64,000 nucleotides of DNA, from the NCBI GenBank assembly GCA_027625915.1, contig JANTQA010000023.1, positions 10,292,001-10,356,000 of the forward strand, given 5' to 3'. A model generated the notes under the pieces. The model saw nothing but the letters and a program-made list of their open reading frames with translations, searched no databases and was not told the origin of the DNA. Source of the stretch: Anaeramoeba flamelloides (Eukaryota; Metamonada; Anaeramoebidae). This document shows, piece after piece, positions 45,168-59,631 of this stretch; within the stretch, counting starts at the first letter, position 1, and the number at the start of each line of letters is the position of its first letter. A program made the translations under genes and the position numbers.

Positions 45168-48100
45168 TTAATTTTGATGATTTTTCATATAATTGGAATA
45201 ATTATAATTACCACGTTTTGCTCTGGTACCTGTTATCCGTATTAATTTTTCCGAACTTCTTAATATATCTATTAGTTCATCATATAGCAATTCTTCGAGG
45301 ATTAAATTTTGTTCTTTTTGGGCCCAAAGTGTATCCTCCATTAAGCTTAATATCATGTCGACATTTGGCAATTCGTCTTCCATGATACCACCGGACAGGC
45401 TATTAACGTATTCTCTAAGGAATTTTGCGGCTGCCCATACGACGCCAATATATAATCCCGCGATTCCACCCATGGATGCGGCCATTTGTGAAAAACTGGA
45501 TTTTGGCACGTCTGCATTTCTAATATAATAACTGATAACGCTGTCTGCGTCTGTGCTAATTCCCCAATATTTGGTATTTGCGTTTGTATTATTTATACTG
45601 CCACTCAAGATAAGCGAGCCATCTAATGTTTGATCACAAATCTCCTCAACATCACCAAAATTTGAGATATAAATCACCTCGGGTACAAAATTGTTGATTG
45701 CAATTTCTCCATCTTCATTTGTTTCTAATAGATCTGCGATGTTGTTCGCCTCGTTTGTAGAGAAAGTGTGAGAAAAGAAATACTCTCTTACGAAGGACTG
45801 ATCGTTGCCTGTGACAAATTCGGAGTAGAATTTATATTCTATATAAAAGGTATCCACTGTGCCCGATCTTAAACCGTCGATTAAATCCTCTTTCCCGGAG
45901 GGTGTAATTCCCCAAAAGGACTCGGACAGTTTACTCATTTTGATTTCCTGGAAATAATCCGAATCTAAGGAATCCTTTCTGCCTCTGCACATTTGCAAAA
46001 TGTCTTTATTGGATCCAATCTTGTCGCCGTCCAGTAATAACTCTGCGTGGTACATTGGTTGAAACCCCTCAATGCCAAATTCTGTACCGATACTTAAAAC
46101 TGTATTTTTTGTCAAGTCTTCGCCACTGGACATTAACAATATTGGTCCGAAAATTAAAAAGACAATCAAAATTAGCGCGACGACAGACATTATTATTTTG
46201 CTTTTGACCCTCATTTCCTTTCCTGGTTTGTAGTTTTCAAAATCCTCGTTTTCAGTTTTACATTTTAATAAAAACAATTTGCCATGGATCGCATGGAATC
46301 TAATAAATTCTACCAGCTTTAAGGTCGTCTTTGTGCACATCCAATCCAAAATTACTCGCAATTCAAAAATAAAGGGGACAACCATATATATTGTAAATAA
46401 TTTTTTCGAAAATCCTGAATAGGTTCTCATCAAGATGTTTCCTGAGGTGAACGGCGGGTATCCAAATCGTATTTGGAATCCAGAGAAAAAGAAATAACCA
46501 CATTTCAGCAAATATAAAAATACCAATGAGGGAATCTCTGTGAATTTTTTACTTAAATTATATGGTATTATCACAAAAATTATAAGCCAGTGGATAATTA
46601 CACTTATAAATTGGTAGATCAGTTTGATAGTTAATGTGTTAAATAAATAAAACGTTCGATCGAATACGATTAAAGAAAATTGTAATATTAAAATTAATAC
46701 AAAATTTAATGGGATCATTTGTCCACTTGATAAATAGGAACTCAAATCACCCGAGATGGCTTCGCTCCAATTCTGATAACTCATTGCTAAATGAACTAAT
46801 GTAATGACATCAATGAAAAAGCAGATTGTATAAAAATCTTTTCCAATTTTACTTAATGGATCTAAAATTTGTTTTATAATTTTGAACTTTCCGGTTTTTT
46901 GATTTTTTTCTTTTTTTCTTTTCATTATTTCTAATAATCTTTCTTGATCGATATTATCTTTATTATCTTTTCTTAAATCAGACATTACTTTAGATAAATA
47001 TTTGTTATCCCGATCTGTTTGTGTTTTTTGTAAAAGACCTTTTTTTGAAATTGGGTTTAATGGTTTTTCAGAATTCTTCTTTTTTGAATTTTTTTGTAAT
47101 TCATCTTCGGAAGAAGTGGAATTTGTTGATTTTGAATTATTATTATTCCATAAATAATCCTTTTTTTTTAATAATTCTTTTTCTTTTTCTTTTTCTATTT
47201 CCTTTACTTTTCCTTTTCCTTTTCCTTTTCCCTTCCCCTTTCTCTTCCCCTTTCTCTTCCCCTTTCCCTTTCCCCTTTTTTTACCTTCTCCTTTCCCTTT
47301 TCCCCTTTTTTTTTGGTTTTCATTTTCTTTTTTTTGGATTTGTTTTTTTTTTTTCTTCTTAAAAATTGAAAAAAAAGTCTTTTTTTTTTTATTATTTTTT
47401 CCTTTGTCTTGACTTTGATCTTGATCAGTTTTTTTATCATTATCTTTCTCTTTAATATCAAATAAATTTTCTTGGTCCCATCTCCCCTTTTTCAATAACA
47501 TTGATCTATGCAATATCATTAAAATTAATATCAAAATATTATCCCAAATAATTGAAAAAAAGGAATTTGTTGATTTATCAAATCCAACAAAATACTCTAA
47601 AAATGATTCAGATCCTGCTTGGCATTTAACTTTCTCGCAATCGGGTAAAATGGAATAATAACCCCATTTTTGATTTAAATAGCAAAAGCACAAAATATCC
47701 AATTGGAAAAAAAATGTTATTGCAATTATTACTTGAGTATAGGTAATTAAAAATTGCCAAAACTTTTTACTGGGCTGGAAAAATAACGCTAAGCAAAATA
47801 GTAAAGTTGGGTATACTAAAGAAATGATTGATGGGTTATTTAATGGGACGAGAATAAATCCAAAATAACATAAATACTCTGTATTATTTAATAAGAAATA
47901 ATATATTGAACATAATAATAAAAATAAATGACTTGGTTGTTTTTTCACAATTATACCTTCTTTATTTAAAGTTAATGATTTTTCTGGATTACGATATCTT
48001 TTCATTCTAATTATTTCTCTAAATATGTTGTAATTTTTTTTCTTCATTTTTTTTCTTTCATTTTTTTTAAATTCCTTTACTGTTTTTGTTCTTGGTTCTA

Positions 48101-51100
48101 GTGTTTGAAATGTATCATTTTCGTTATCTTCATCATCATTTTCTTTTTTTTGTTCTTTTTCTTTTACTTTTTCAAGCTCTTCTTTTTCAATTTTATTTAT
48201 GACTGTGTCACCAAACCATAATTTGATAGCTATCCCTAATATGAATGTTTTAGTTATATTAACAATTACTGATTTATATACTTTAGGTAATATTTCACAT
48301 AATTTGATTATTTTTATTATAATGTTTTTGAATTTTTGTTGTTTTTTATTTTCCTTTTCATTTTCATTATCTTCTTCATTGCCTTTGCCATCATTGCCCT
48401 CGTAGTTATTACCATTGTCATAGTCGTTATCATTATCATTCTCATTCTCATTCTTATTCTCATTCTCGTTCTCGTTCTCATTCTCATTATCATTATCATT
48501 ATCATTATCATTATCATTGCCATTTTGATTATTATTATCATTCTTCTTGGATAATTTTTTTTCTAATTTCAATTTTTCCTTTGCTTTCTTTTTTTCTAAT
48601 TCTTCATTTTTTTGGTCCTGTGTGTCCTGGTTCAATGATTCAATTTCTTGGTTTTTTAATTGATCCAATTTCTTTCTTATCATAGTATACCTATTTTGTC
48701 TATTTTTTTCAGCAATTGTTGATTCCATTTTTTGAAATTCACTTTGATAAAACTCTTTTTCTTTTAATTGAATTGATCGCATAGTAACTTGTTTTAAATC
48801 AAGTGTTTGATATTCTAATAATCCTTTGAAATACTTGGATTCCGAAAATTTAATTAATAAGCTGATGAATAAATAAATAAAAATATGAGACAATGCACCA
48901 TTTAAGGAAAATCTATCAGAAGGATCAACAGCATTTAATCCAAAAATATTTCTATAGCTAAATTTTTCTTCACTTGTCGGAATAAAAGGTGCTGTGAAAA
49001 AAATATAAATAAAGGAGATAAATAATAAATAGTTTCTTAAATTGGCATAAGATTTTGAATAGTGCTTGATAGTTAATTTATTCAATTGATTTAAAAAGTA
49101 CATTGTAAACACCACATAAACGAAATTAAATAATGTTTTTGTTGGTATTGCAAATAAAAATATTAAAATAATTAGTATTAACTTAATTTGCGAAGCAACA
49201 GATAAAAAAAGTGATTCAAATGTTGTGGAATTATTAGAAAATTTATAATATTCGTCTGGTGTTTCATTTAGATTTTCAATTGAATATTTATCATCATCAA
49301 AATCATAATCAACATTATAATTTATTTTCTCATGATTGGAATTATTACTATCATCACTGCTAAAAGCCATATATTCATGAGAACCCTTTTTAAGCGATTG
49401 GTGGTTTTTCTTCTTTTGATTCTTTTGATATTTTAATTTTAATTCTCTTTTTTTTAATACCCAAGATTTTGTTGTTAAAGAAAGGAAGAAGATTAAGAAA
49501 AAATCACCCGTTAAATATGTGGATTTTTCAATTTTCATATCAAGCCAAATTAGCATATCATTTGATAAACTTGTTTCAACGTTCTCTATAAAAGGGGGAA
49601 AACCTAATATTATGAGGTATCTGCTTAATAGTGTTAAACTGAAGAGAAAAATCAAAAGGCCATAAGTTTTGATATTTACAAGCTTTTTTTTGGTCGTCAA
49701 AATTATTAAAATTATGATACATAATATGCCAAAGATGCTATTATTTAAAAATGCAACTATTAATAAAGTAAGATTGACGATGATCATACCAAATTTCAAT
49801 AATATGTTATTAAAAAAATTTTTGGTATGATTGATAATTAATTCAAACGTCTCTGTTTCTTCAATATTCTCCTTTTCAAGAAATAATGTCAATTTTTTAT
49901 CATCTGGATAATATTGCTTTTTATAATAATTCACTTGTTGTGCTAATCTTAACGTTATTAAAATCCAAACAGTTCCCTTTATTTCTCTCCTAACGTATGA
50001 CATTTCAAACCCAATATATTTTAAATATTTGTCATCGTGGTAATCTGAGAAGTAATTAAAATGGTAGAGGTATGTTGTTAAAATTATTAAACAAGAATAA
50101 ATAAAGATGATCGGCCAAATTTTTTTAATATTGGATTTCAAGATAATTGTGAATATTGAAAATAATAGAAAAATGAAATTCAATAAATTTGGTTCATAAA
50201 TGGAAACAAAAAAGCAAACGAATAAATATAACTGGAAGGAATAAAGGAAAATAAATCTTTTGATAAATTCAATAAATATTGGTAATTGAGTTTTATAAAC
50301 AGTTTCAAGATCTTTTTTCATTTGATCAAAATTAATATCAAATTTGAATTTTGAGAGTTCAAATTTTATATATCTTTTTAAATTTTTTTGATGATCAAAT
50401 TGAATTTGGATTTTTTTCATCAAATTTTCCTCTTCCATAATTTGTAATGTTTCGCTTGAAAGTAAATCATTAAAAGTTTGATCAGAAAAATTATTTAAGA
50501 AATTTAAACTTTTTTTTTTTTTTTTTTTTTTCATTTCATCATTGCCGTCAACATCACTCTTGCTATCATATTCATGACTGTCAGTGTCGTCCTTGTCAGT
50601 ATCATCATCATTATTACTACTATTGTTGACAATATTATTATCATTTTTTGCTTTGTCTTCAACCCAATTATCATTAACTTTGATTAATTTTGATTTGTTT
50701 TTCATAAAGGTTAATTGGGAAACTAAATATATTAATAATATTGATTGAGGTAAAATAATTTTCCACGGGTTTTCTTTATATTTTATCAAACCTAAATCTT
50801 GATAAAAAGAATCAGTATCGAATTTATTTGAAATTTTATCGTTAATGTAATCAAATTGGAAACTATATCTTGCCAATACCGTTATTCCAACACTTATTGT
50901 TAAAACATAAAAAAAAAAAATTAATTTTTTACTATTATGTATTATTGAATGTATTAAAAAGCAAATAAATGTGATGAACAAGTAAAACCAATGGATAAGG
51001 CTAACTCTAGTATAAATGCAAAATAATAAAATTATTATATAAGATAAATGTTCACCAAATTGATAAAAAAATTGATTATAATATTTGTTAAAAGTCTTTA

Positions 51101-54100
51101 TGATTTTTAATTCTGCTAAATTATTTGCTTGTTCTTGATCATAAAAAAGATCATTTTGTTTCATATTGGCAATTGTCATTTTTTTTTTTAATTTATTAAA
51201 TTTATTAGCAAGGCCTGCTTTTGTTGTTTTTTTTTTGTTTTTTTTGTTATTTAATCCAAGTAGTTTTTCATAATTTAGTTCATACTGCCTGTACCTTTGA
51301 TTTATATGGAATTGTATAATGGAAAAAAGTGTGATTAAAATATTCCAAAAAATGAAACTTGAAAAATTGCTATCAGAATAGACCCCTAAAATATAAATAA
51401 AATTTGATTCGGTGTGTGTATTATTTGAGATGAATGAGAAATTCCATAAAAACATCGTCAATAATACTAATTCTGAATAAATTACTAAGAAAATCCAATA
51501 TCTTCGTGCAATTTTTTTGGATAAAATAAATATGACAAAAAAAATCATAAATACAGAATTTAAAATGGTTATATTGTTTAAAGAACTTATTACAACAATA
51601 AACAAGGATAAATAATAAGAATAACCAAAGAAAAATCGAATAATTATTTTTCTAATAATTTGGAAAAATTGAATTTTAACTTTTTTGCTTCTTTTTGAAT
51701 TTGTTTCTTTAAGATATGATTCAGAATTAGAATCAGAATTGTTTCCCGATTTGTTATTATTCTTATTGTTCTTGTTCTTGTTCTTGTTTTTATTCATTTT
51801 ATTTTTGTTATCTTTATTGTTTTGGAGATTTGGATTAATCCATTGAATATCTTCAGAGTCACTACTATAATCTGTCGAAAGAAGTCGACCTTTTGTATAT
51901 GTCGTATCATTATCAGTATTTTGTTGTTTTTCAAAATCTAATTCAAATTCGTCAACTGATTCTGAATTTTGATTTTCATAAATTATAATTTGATTAGAAT
52001 CTTTGTTATCTTTCAATTTTTTAAAATTGTTAATAATTCTATTTTGAAAGAATAAAAAGCTTATTGTAAAAATGCCAAATCCAAAAAAAAATTTTGAATT
52101 TTCAAAATAAGTAAAACCAATATCTTGTAATATCTCAGAAGAGTCCCATCCAAAATCAATATTAAATATATATTGAATCAAATAAATTGATAAAACATAA
52201 ATGGATATTACTGAAATTAAATAATTAAATAAAAATGGGAAAATAACAGAAATTCCACATACTAACCAAATTGGTAAAGTTAAAATACAAGGATTTAATG
52301 AAATCCAAAAAATTAATAGACAGATCGAAACAAAAAATATTATTAATTGAACTAAAGATATTAATTTTTTATTCATCTTTTTTTTTGGTCGATTATTTTT
52401 TGTAGTTTCATTTTCACTTTCCTTTACATTTTTCTTTTTCTTTTTACGTTCTTCTTCTAGTTCTATTTCCTTTTCCTTTTCCTTTTTGTTTTCATTTTCA
52501 CTTTCATTTTCTATTTCACTTTCACTTTCATTTTCATTTTCATGAATATCATTTTCGCTTTCATTTTCTTTTCGTTTTTCTTTTTCTTTTTCAATTTCTT
52601 TTTCAATTTCATTTTCTATTACATTTTCACTTTCCTTATTTCTATTATTATAAATTTGTTCTGTAAAAATTGATGAAACACTAGTAAAAATCATAATTAA
52701 TAAGAAAATTCGTAATAATGGAGTATATGTTGTCGCAGTGATATCAAGAATATGGTAAAATCCTAAATTGCTTGGAATATTTGAAATCTCAATTTTTGGA
52801 AATTGATAGAAATAAAGTAATATATAATAAAAAAACGAAAAAAATAATAAGATTACCCAAAATGGTTTGAAGTATATTATTTTTTCTGATCCAAACGACC
52901 AAATGATAAAAAAGGTAAAGGCAATTACCAAAAAAACTAAATTTAAAATGTTTGTCTCAAGAACACAAAAAATGAAAATTAAGACTAATGAAATAAATAT
53001 TTTTGAAGTTAAGTTGCCTTTTGGGAATGTTATTTCATTTTGATTTTTCCACAATGCCAATTTCAAAATTTTTTTTATGGTCTTTATAAAATAATAGTAG
53101 TGTGATAAATGTAATTAAAAATAATAATATATCGGGCGTCAATACGAGAAATCCCTTGAAAGCATCACCAGATACTCTATTTTAATTGTATTTTTGTTTT
53201 GTTTTTTTATTTTAATTAAGATACAAACAGTTTTTTGTTCAGAAAATTCCGGTTAATTTCACTGCCAAAAAAATTAAAAGAAAAAATAATTTTGATTGAT
53301 CCAATAGGATCAGAAAACAATTTTAGGAAATTCATACATTTCAAATCCGATCATGCTATAAAATTCCTGGCCATCAGAACCGTCATAAGTCGGGTTGTCC
53401 GCATTTTCTCCATTTTCCCAAGGGATGGAATTAAAAACTATTTGGCCAATTATTATTAAGAGAGAGATTATTAGCGCACAAATTAACAAAAGAAAATTTA
53501 AGTATTGATATTTCTTCACACCACGTGTATAAATATGACTTGGAGTGATCATAATAATAAAATAAATCGCAATGTATGGGACAGTAATTAAATTATAATG
53601 AGTGAAAAAGCATAAAAATAAAAATATGGGGTAAAATAAGAAGAGTATCGAGAGCAGATAATTCATCTCAGATTCCACATCTTTTTCTTTTTTTTGTTTT
53701 TTTCTTTTTCTTTTTCTTTTTCTTTTTCTCCATGTTTGGAATCTTTTCCAAAGGCTAGGTTTGTTTTTCTTTACCTTGGGATCTTCTTGAAGAAATTTTA
53801 GAAGGACCATGACATTATTTACATCAACCTTTTCTTCGTCTTCGTCATCCTCTTCACTTTGGCTTAAATTTGATTTTCTGTTCATTTCATTTCCATTTCC
53901 GTTCTTATTCTCGCTATCGTTATCATTATCGTTTTCGTTTTCTTTTTCTTCTTCGCTTACATTTTCATCTTGGTCTTGATTTGAAGGTTTTTTTTTTTTT
54001 TTCTCTTTCTTTCCTTCTATTTTTTTCTTTTTTTTTTTAGCTTTATTTGTATTTTTGTTTTTGTTTTTCCTGTTAGTTTTCTTGAAATTTTGAACGTCAC

Positions 54101-54182
54101 TCCCACTGGTAGTGCTACTCACTTCCTCAAGAACTAGGTTTTTTTCCGAAGAAGGGGTTTCACTTGTGGAACTACTAAGCAT
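45168..54182 (-). CDS. PIEZO: Piezo-type mechanosensitive cation channel
   Basis: A Piezo is a very large trimeric plasma-membrane channel opened by membrane tension. The main exon encodes about 2630 residues (53083 region to TAA at 45168). Dozens of hydrophobic segments in four-helix groups are separated by Asn/Asp/Glu/Lys-rich linkers. The C-terminal signature is clear: the family motif PFxxE(x6)W occurs as PFIFELRVILDW, an extracellular cap-type region follows, and the last part matches the Piezo C-terminal domain (GLYIGVVWAAAKFLREYV, GIMEDELPNVDMILSLMEDT, LEEELLYDEL-like, then LIRITG). Upstream exon 54182-53338 carries a charged N-terminus and four hydrophobic helices. It joins by a GTATGA donor to a 33-nt exon 53261-53229 (EINRNFLNKK) and then to 53176 onward (SGDAFKGFLVLTPDILLFLI). 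The link from there to the main frame needs a one-base change in a run of eight A near 53075, or a different splice, so the exact N-terminal structure is unsettled. Total is about 2960 aa, in the usual Piezo range. Confidence 0.9.
50518..50532 (-). repeat. Homopolymer in the Piezo coding exon (poly-Lys)
   Basis: A T-run of about 20 on the plus strand (50511-50531) encodes six or so lysines in a cytosolic Piezo linker. The frame is kept on both sides, so the run length in this assembly is compatible with translation. Confidence 0.6.
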
Positions 54183-54978
54183 AGTGTTTTGTTTTGACTG
54201 ATTACTTAAATCTTGAAGAATACCTTGATCTTCGTCTGTTCCAGAAGAGAAAGAAATTGATATTAAAAATTCTTAAAGATCTGTTTTAGTCTGTCAATTG
54301 TCAAAAAAAAAATTTTTCAATTTTTATATTTTGATGTTCAAGTGTTAAAAAATAAAAAAAACAACTCAAAAAGAATCCTCTTTTCAATAAGTTATCTTTC
54401 ACTTTTAATTGTTTTTGAACCAATAAGGTTCCCATCAGAAGCATTTTGTTGATGTTTTTATATTTTATTGAGATTTCGACAGCTTGAATTTTTTGAGAAT
54501 AATTAATTTTTGGTCTCTCTTTCTCATATAAAATATATTTTTTCAAGTCATGGTTTGTAATATAATGTATTTCCAAATTTTGGTTTTCTTGCAAATCTTG
54601 TATTTTTCAATAAGGGATTTATTTTTAAAAATATTAATAGATCATTTTTTATTTATAAACCAATAAACTCCAAAAATTGACAGTGAATTAAATCAGCAAA
54701 AAGATTTTTGAAATTGTTCCTTTAAAGGAACAATAAAAGAAAAGAATTTTTGGAAGGCATAAAAAAGAATTTTTCTTTTACTTGTTTTATCTAAGTTAAA
54801 TGAATAAAATACCTTGAAAAAGAAAATAAAGTTTTTTTTTTGATCATGTTTAAACCTTTGGATTGTAAGTTGCAAATTTTACCATTTTGATAGTTTTATT
54901 TAAAATTAATATTTGACAAAACTTCAAAGTCGACTTTTAACAATGAATTTTGATAAAAAAGAGAAAAATAAAACATTT
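54183..54978. other. Piezo 5' region with an open frame of unknown status
   Basis: On the minus strand the frame stays open upstream of ATG 54182 to about 54263 without another ATG. A separate frame at 54301-54600 (no ATG start; YEKERPKINYSQKIQAVEI) is moderately protein-like. Either could be a Piezo 5' exon. I cannot confirm it by splicing or homology. The rest is AT-rich promoter-side sequence. Confidence 0.35.
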
Positions 54979-54981
54979 TAA

Positions 54982-55723
54982 GGGATTAGCCTCTATCCAA
55001 GGAGAAGCCTAGGAACAAAGTATGTTGTTATTGAGACCTAACAACATTAGTACTACATGGTTCAAATGTCTCTAAAAAATCGATTAGTCAGGTAGTAATA
55101 TTTGTTGATCTTATCAATTAAAAATGATCTATGTATCAGTAAAAAACTCAACAATTTCAGAATAAAATCTGTATTTCGTCATAAATTTAAAGATTGAATT
55201 ATCAATATACAGACTACAAAGTCACAAAATATCTTACTTAAATTTGTGGCGAAATGAAGATTAGTTACTAAAAAATTCGTTTTTTTTAAAAAATTAAAGA
55301 ATTAACAAATAAATTTTTTTGACAAAATTATTTCTCAAATCATGCAAATATATTGATGATACAAGTACCTTTATCAAAAGCAAACAAAACTAATCAGTCT
55401 TTGGGCTTTTATGTTGATGATTAATGAGTTAGTCTTTAAAATTAAAAAAATAGATACTTTTGGAAATTCTAAATCTAAATTATGTAATACTACAATACTG
55501 TATTTTGGGTTTCTATTTTTAGATTTGGAAAAGGAATTAAAAAAATTTTTTTCAAAATGAAACTTTTTTAATAGTGATCATTAGTAAAAAATATAATAAT
55601 TTGTTGAGCAATAAGATTTATAATAGATTTTTTAGAGCTATTTGAGCCATAGTACACTAATACCATTTACACCGAATTACAACATACTTTAATGATTGGT
55701 GAATCTATGGTGACGCTAATCCC
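54982..55723 (+). mobile_element. Long TTAA-flanked TIR element, copy 1
   Basis: 742 bp with ends GGGATTAG...CTAATCCC and TTAA at 54978-54981 and 55724-55727. It carries AAGCCTAGGAACAAAGTATG near the left end. The same sequence appears inverted near the right end of 59632-60394, so these are opposite-orientation copies. AACATACTTT also appears near its right end, as a subterminal inverted repeat. No transposase frame. Confidence 0.8.
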
Positions 55724-55727
55724 TTAA

Positions 55728-56569
55728 AGGTTACAATACCCGAAATTTGAAATAAGAATATCTTGTCAGGGATTGGTTTTTTGGTTTTAAGATGATGGAT
55801 CTTTGGCTCGGTATGAGTTTTAATAGTGGTTCAAAATGACAATTTTTGTTAATTTATTTTTTTTTTTTCTGAAATCGGAATTGAAGAATCTACGAATAAT
55901 AGGTTGGAAGATAAGTTTTAAAAAAATTTTGTTTGTGGGTTGTTGATTGAAATTTTTATTTTTTTTTTGTTTTATTTGTTATGTTTTTGAAATTTTTTTT
56001 TTTTGTTTTTTTAGGTAAAAGCTAATTCAATTTTTCAATTGACAAATCAAAAACGGAATTTTTTTCCAAAAATTACCTTCCTGTATATTAGTCTAAAACT
56101 CTTCAATTAGGATTTCGGAAAAAAAAATAATAAAATTATCTATATTTAAATCATTATTAAAATTCATACCAAATCGGGGTTTGATGAACTGAGAATCAAA
56201 ACAACAAGCCGTTTACACTAATTAAAAGATAATCTTTTTTTTTTCAAATATCGGTTATTTTAAATCATTCTGAATATGGTGCTTGAACGAGGAAAAAAGA
56301 TTATTTGGATATATTATATTTTCCATTTACCATTATTATAGAAATTTACCAGATATCCAAATAAAAAAATTATTTTTATTAAAAAAAAAAGTAATTAATC
56401 AAAATTATCAAAAATTGATTTTGTGATCAAAAAGCAAATAGTTTTTTTTTTTTTTTTTTTTATTCTGTTCAAAGGGAAAAAGGATTCTTTTTTTTCTTTT
56501 TTTAATATTGTGTTGTAATAAGAATTTTAAATTATATTTTTAATCTTTTTATTATTATCTTATTGATAG
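55728..56569. other. AT-rich intergenic sequence
   Basis: No gene and no recognised repeat. Confidence 0.4.
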
Positions 56570-56995
56570 AAATTTGAAAAAAATCTTTACGAAAATTGAA
56601 TTTGACCATCCAAATTAATACAGATCTTGGATATTAATTTTTGATCTAATGTCCTCTTATTCAATATTATTGTGTATTTTATATCTATATTCTAAAAAAT
56701 AGTAAAAATCAAAAAATTTTTAATAAAAAAATTATTCATCAAAATAAATATTTTGACATCACATATAATATTTGTTTTGTTTATTGTTTACTATCCAATA
56801 ACAACAATATTTTTGATTAAAAATAATTAAAAAAATAAAAAAAAAAAATCTAACTGAAATTTGTAAAAAAAATAATATTTTTTTTTTCATTGTAACAATA
56901 ATCAGTTTTTTCAACATAGATTCTTTTTAAATTTTTATGATTTTACCAATAGTTTGAGTCAGAGTAATAATTGTTTTTTTTTTTTTTTTACTAAG
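56570..56995. repeat. Family G repeat, copy 2
   Basis: See 29690-30060. The parts at 56750-56995 match that copy directly, while 56570-56720 match it inverted. Confidence 0.5.
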
Positions 56996-57414
56996 TATTT
57001 TAGGTAATATTGTGATGCAAAGAGGGGAAAAAAATCAGTGAAATAAAGTGTATTTTAGGATTAAAAATAAGATGTTTTTCATGTGTAGACAAGCTTGTCA
57101 AAAAAATGAAAAAAAAATTTTTTTTGCTCAAAATTTGGATGGAAAAATAATAATTTCATAAAAACCAAAAAAAAAAATTCAAATTTTGTGATTTTTTTTT
57201 TTCAAGTTATTCTTTTATTTTAGTTACAACTATAATTTTTGATTTTCAAATTTTCTTTCTAAGATGATTTTTTCCAAATTATATATTTTATATCCTTTAT
57301 TAACAATTCAAATTAACAAATTTATTGTAAAGACCATCAGGGTATATGGAGTTCTAAGGGATATCTATATATAATACTTTAAAACTAAAAAAAAAAAAAA
57401 ACATAATTTCATTA
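56996..57414. other. AT-rich intergenic sequence
   Basis: Nothing recognisable; ends at a family B MITE. Confidence 0.4.
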
Positions 57415-57606
57415 CAATCAGTTTCACTTTTAAGACACAAACTTTCAACAGGATTTAAGGTGCAAAAAAATCTCAAATTAAGGAACAAAATTCGAATACT
57501 ATTAAAATAATTGGTATAAAAAATTCCAAATTTTGTAAATTAATTTGAGATTTTTTTGTGTTTTAAATTTCATTGAAAGTTTGTGTCTTTAAAGTGGAAT
57601 TGGATG
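57415..57606. mobile_element. TA-flanked MITE, family B, copy 2
   Basis: 192 bp. Tips are CAATCAGTTTCACTTTTAAG and, inverted, CATCCAATTCCACTTTAAAG, with CACAAAAAAATCTCAAATTA inside both arms. TA is at 57413-57414 and 57607-57608. It is shorter and more diverged than copy 1 at 17006, having lost part of the centre. Confidence 0.82.
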
Positions 57607-58692
<1,086 letters not shown>

Positions 58693-58696
58693 TTAA

Positions 58697-59627
58697 GGGA
58701 CTAGTCTATATTAAATTTTTTTAGGTAAATTTAATGGAGATTTTGAATTATTTTTGCCAATTACTTAGATTTGAAATCAAAGTGAAAAACTTCTTAGTAT
58801 ATTAATGAAATCTTGCTAAATGACATTCATTAAATTTAGTTATTGTTTTTATAGAAATAAAAAATTTAAGCACTTTTTCAAATTTTTGAAAGTTGCTTTT
58901 TTTCAACTTTTTGCAAAAATACAAAAAATAAAAAAAAATATGAGCAAGAAAGCATAACCTTGTTATGTTTGTGGAATACTTACAAAAAATAGTTTGAAAA
59001 ATAAACCTGAAAAGGTTTTTTTGGATTTGCATGAAAACATAGTTTGATTCGAAAAAAATATGCAATATATACTTTACTCTTAATAAAAGATTTTCAATTT
59101 TTATATTGTACCATTCTTTTTTTTCAGGAATCTACTTTTTCAGTTTACACTCTTTGGTTTTTGTTGAATTTGAAGTTTTTTTAAGTTTTCCCAAATTACC
59201 ATCCTAGAATTTTTTGTCAGAGTCAAAAAAAATCCAAGAAAAGAATAAGAACTATTTTTTAAAAAAGTAATTATTGATATAACAAATTGGGTTATTTATA
59301 GAGTCAAGTTAGATGAACAGAAGTGAAGGAGAAAATATTCACCAGTTTTAAATTATTTTTTCGTTTTTAAAAATGAGAATAAATATTATTTTTGAGAAAA
59401 TAATTAAATCCAAAAATAATCAAAAAATTCTCATCCGTTAAAGATCATTTTTCAAAAAAAAATTTTAAAAGTCACGTTTTTTGACAGAATTGTAAAATTT
59501 TAAAAAAACAAGAACTAAAAGTTCTAAAATTGAAAAAACCTGTCTATTTTCAATTTTAAACATATTTCAAGATAAGGATTCCTTATTTAGTTATTGGTCA
59601 AAATTACAATTAATATAGACTTGTCCC
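58697..59627. mobile_element. TTAA-flanked TIR element, 931 bp
   Basis: Ends GGGACTAGTCTATATTA and the inverse ...ATAGACTTGTCCC, with TTAA at 58693-58696 and 59628-59631. About 75 bp at the left and 95 bp at the right match the 169/170-bp copies at 5912 and 16383. The middle 760 bp or so is unique to this copy. Either the short copies are internal deletions of this form or something has inserted here. The middle has no transposase motif; the open frame at 58802-59065 does not begin with a convincing start. Confidence 0.72.
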
Positions 59628-59631
59628 TTAA

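Noticed and set aside
47021-48554. Several frames opposite or alongside the Piezo linkers
   Set aside because: They are other-frame readings of the simple-sequence linkers (K/G/E and N/D repeats) of Piezo.
54301-54594. 97-aa frame as a separate gene
   Set aside because: Begins with TTG and not ATG; could at most be a Piezo 5' exon, which I could not show.
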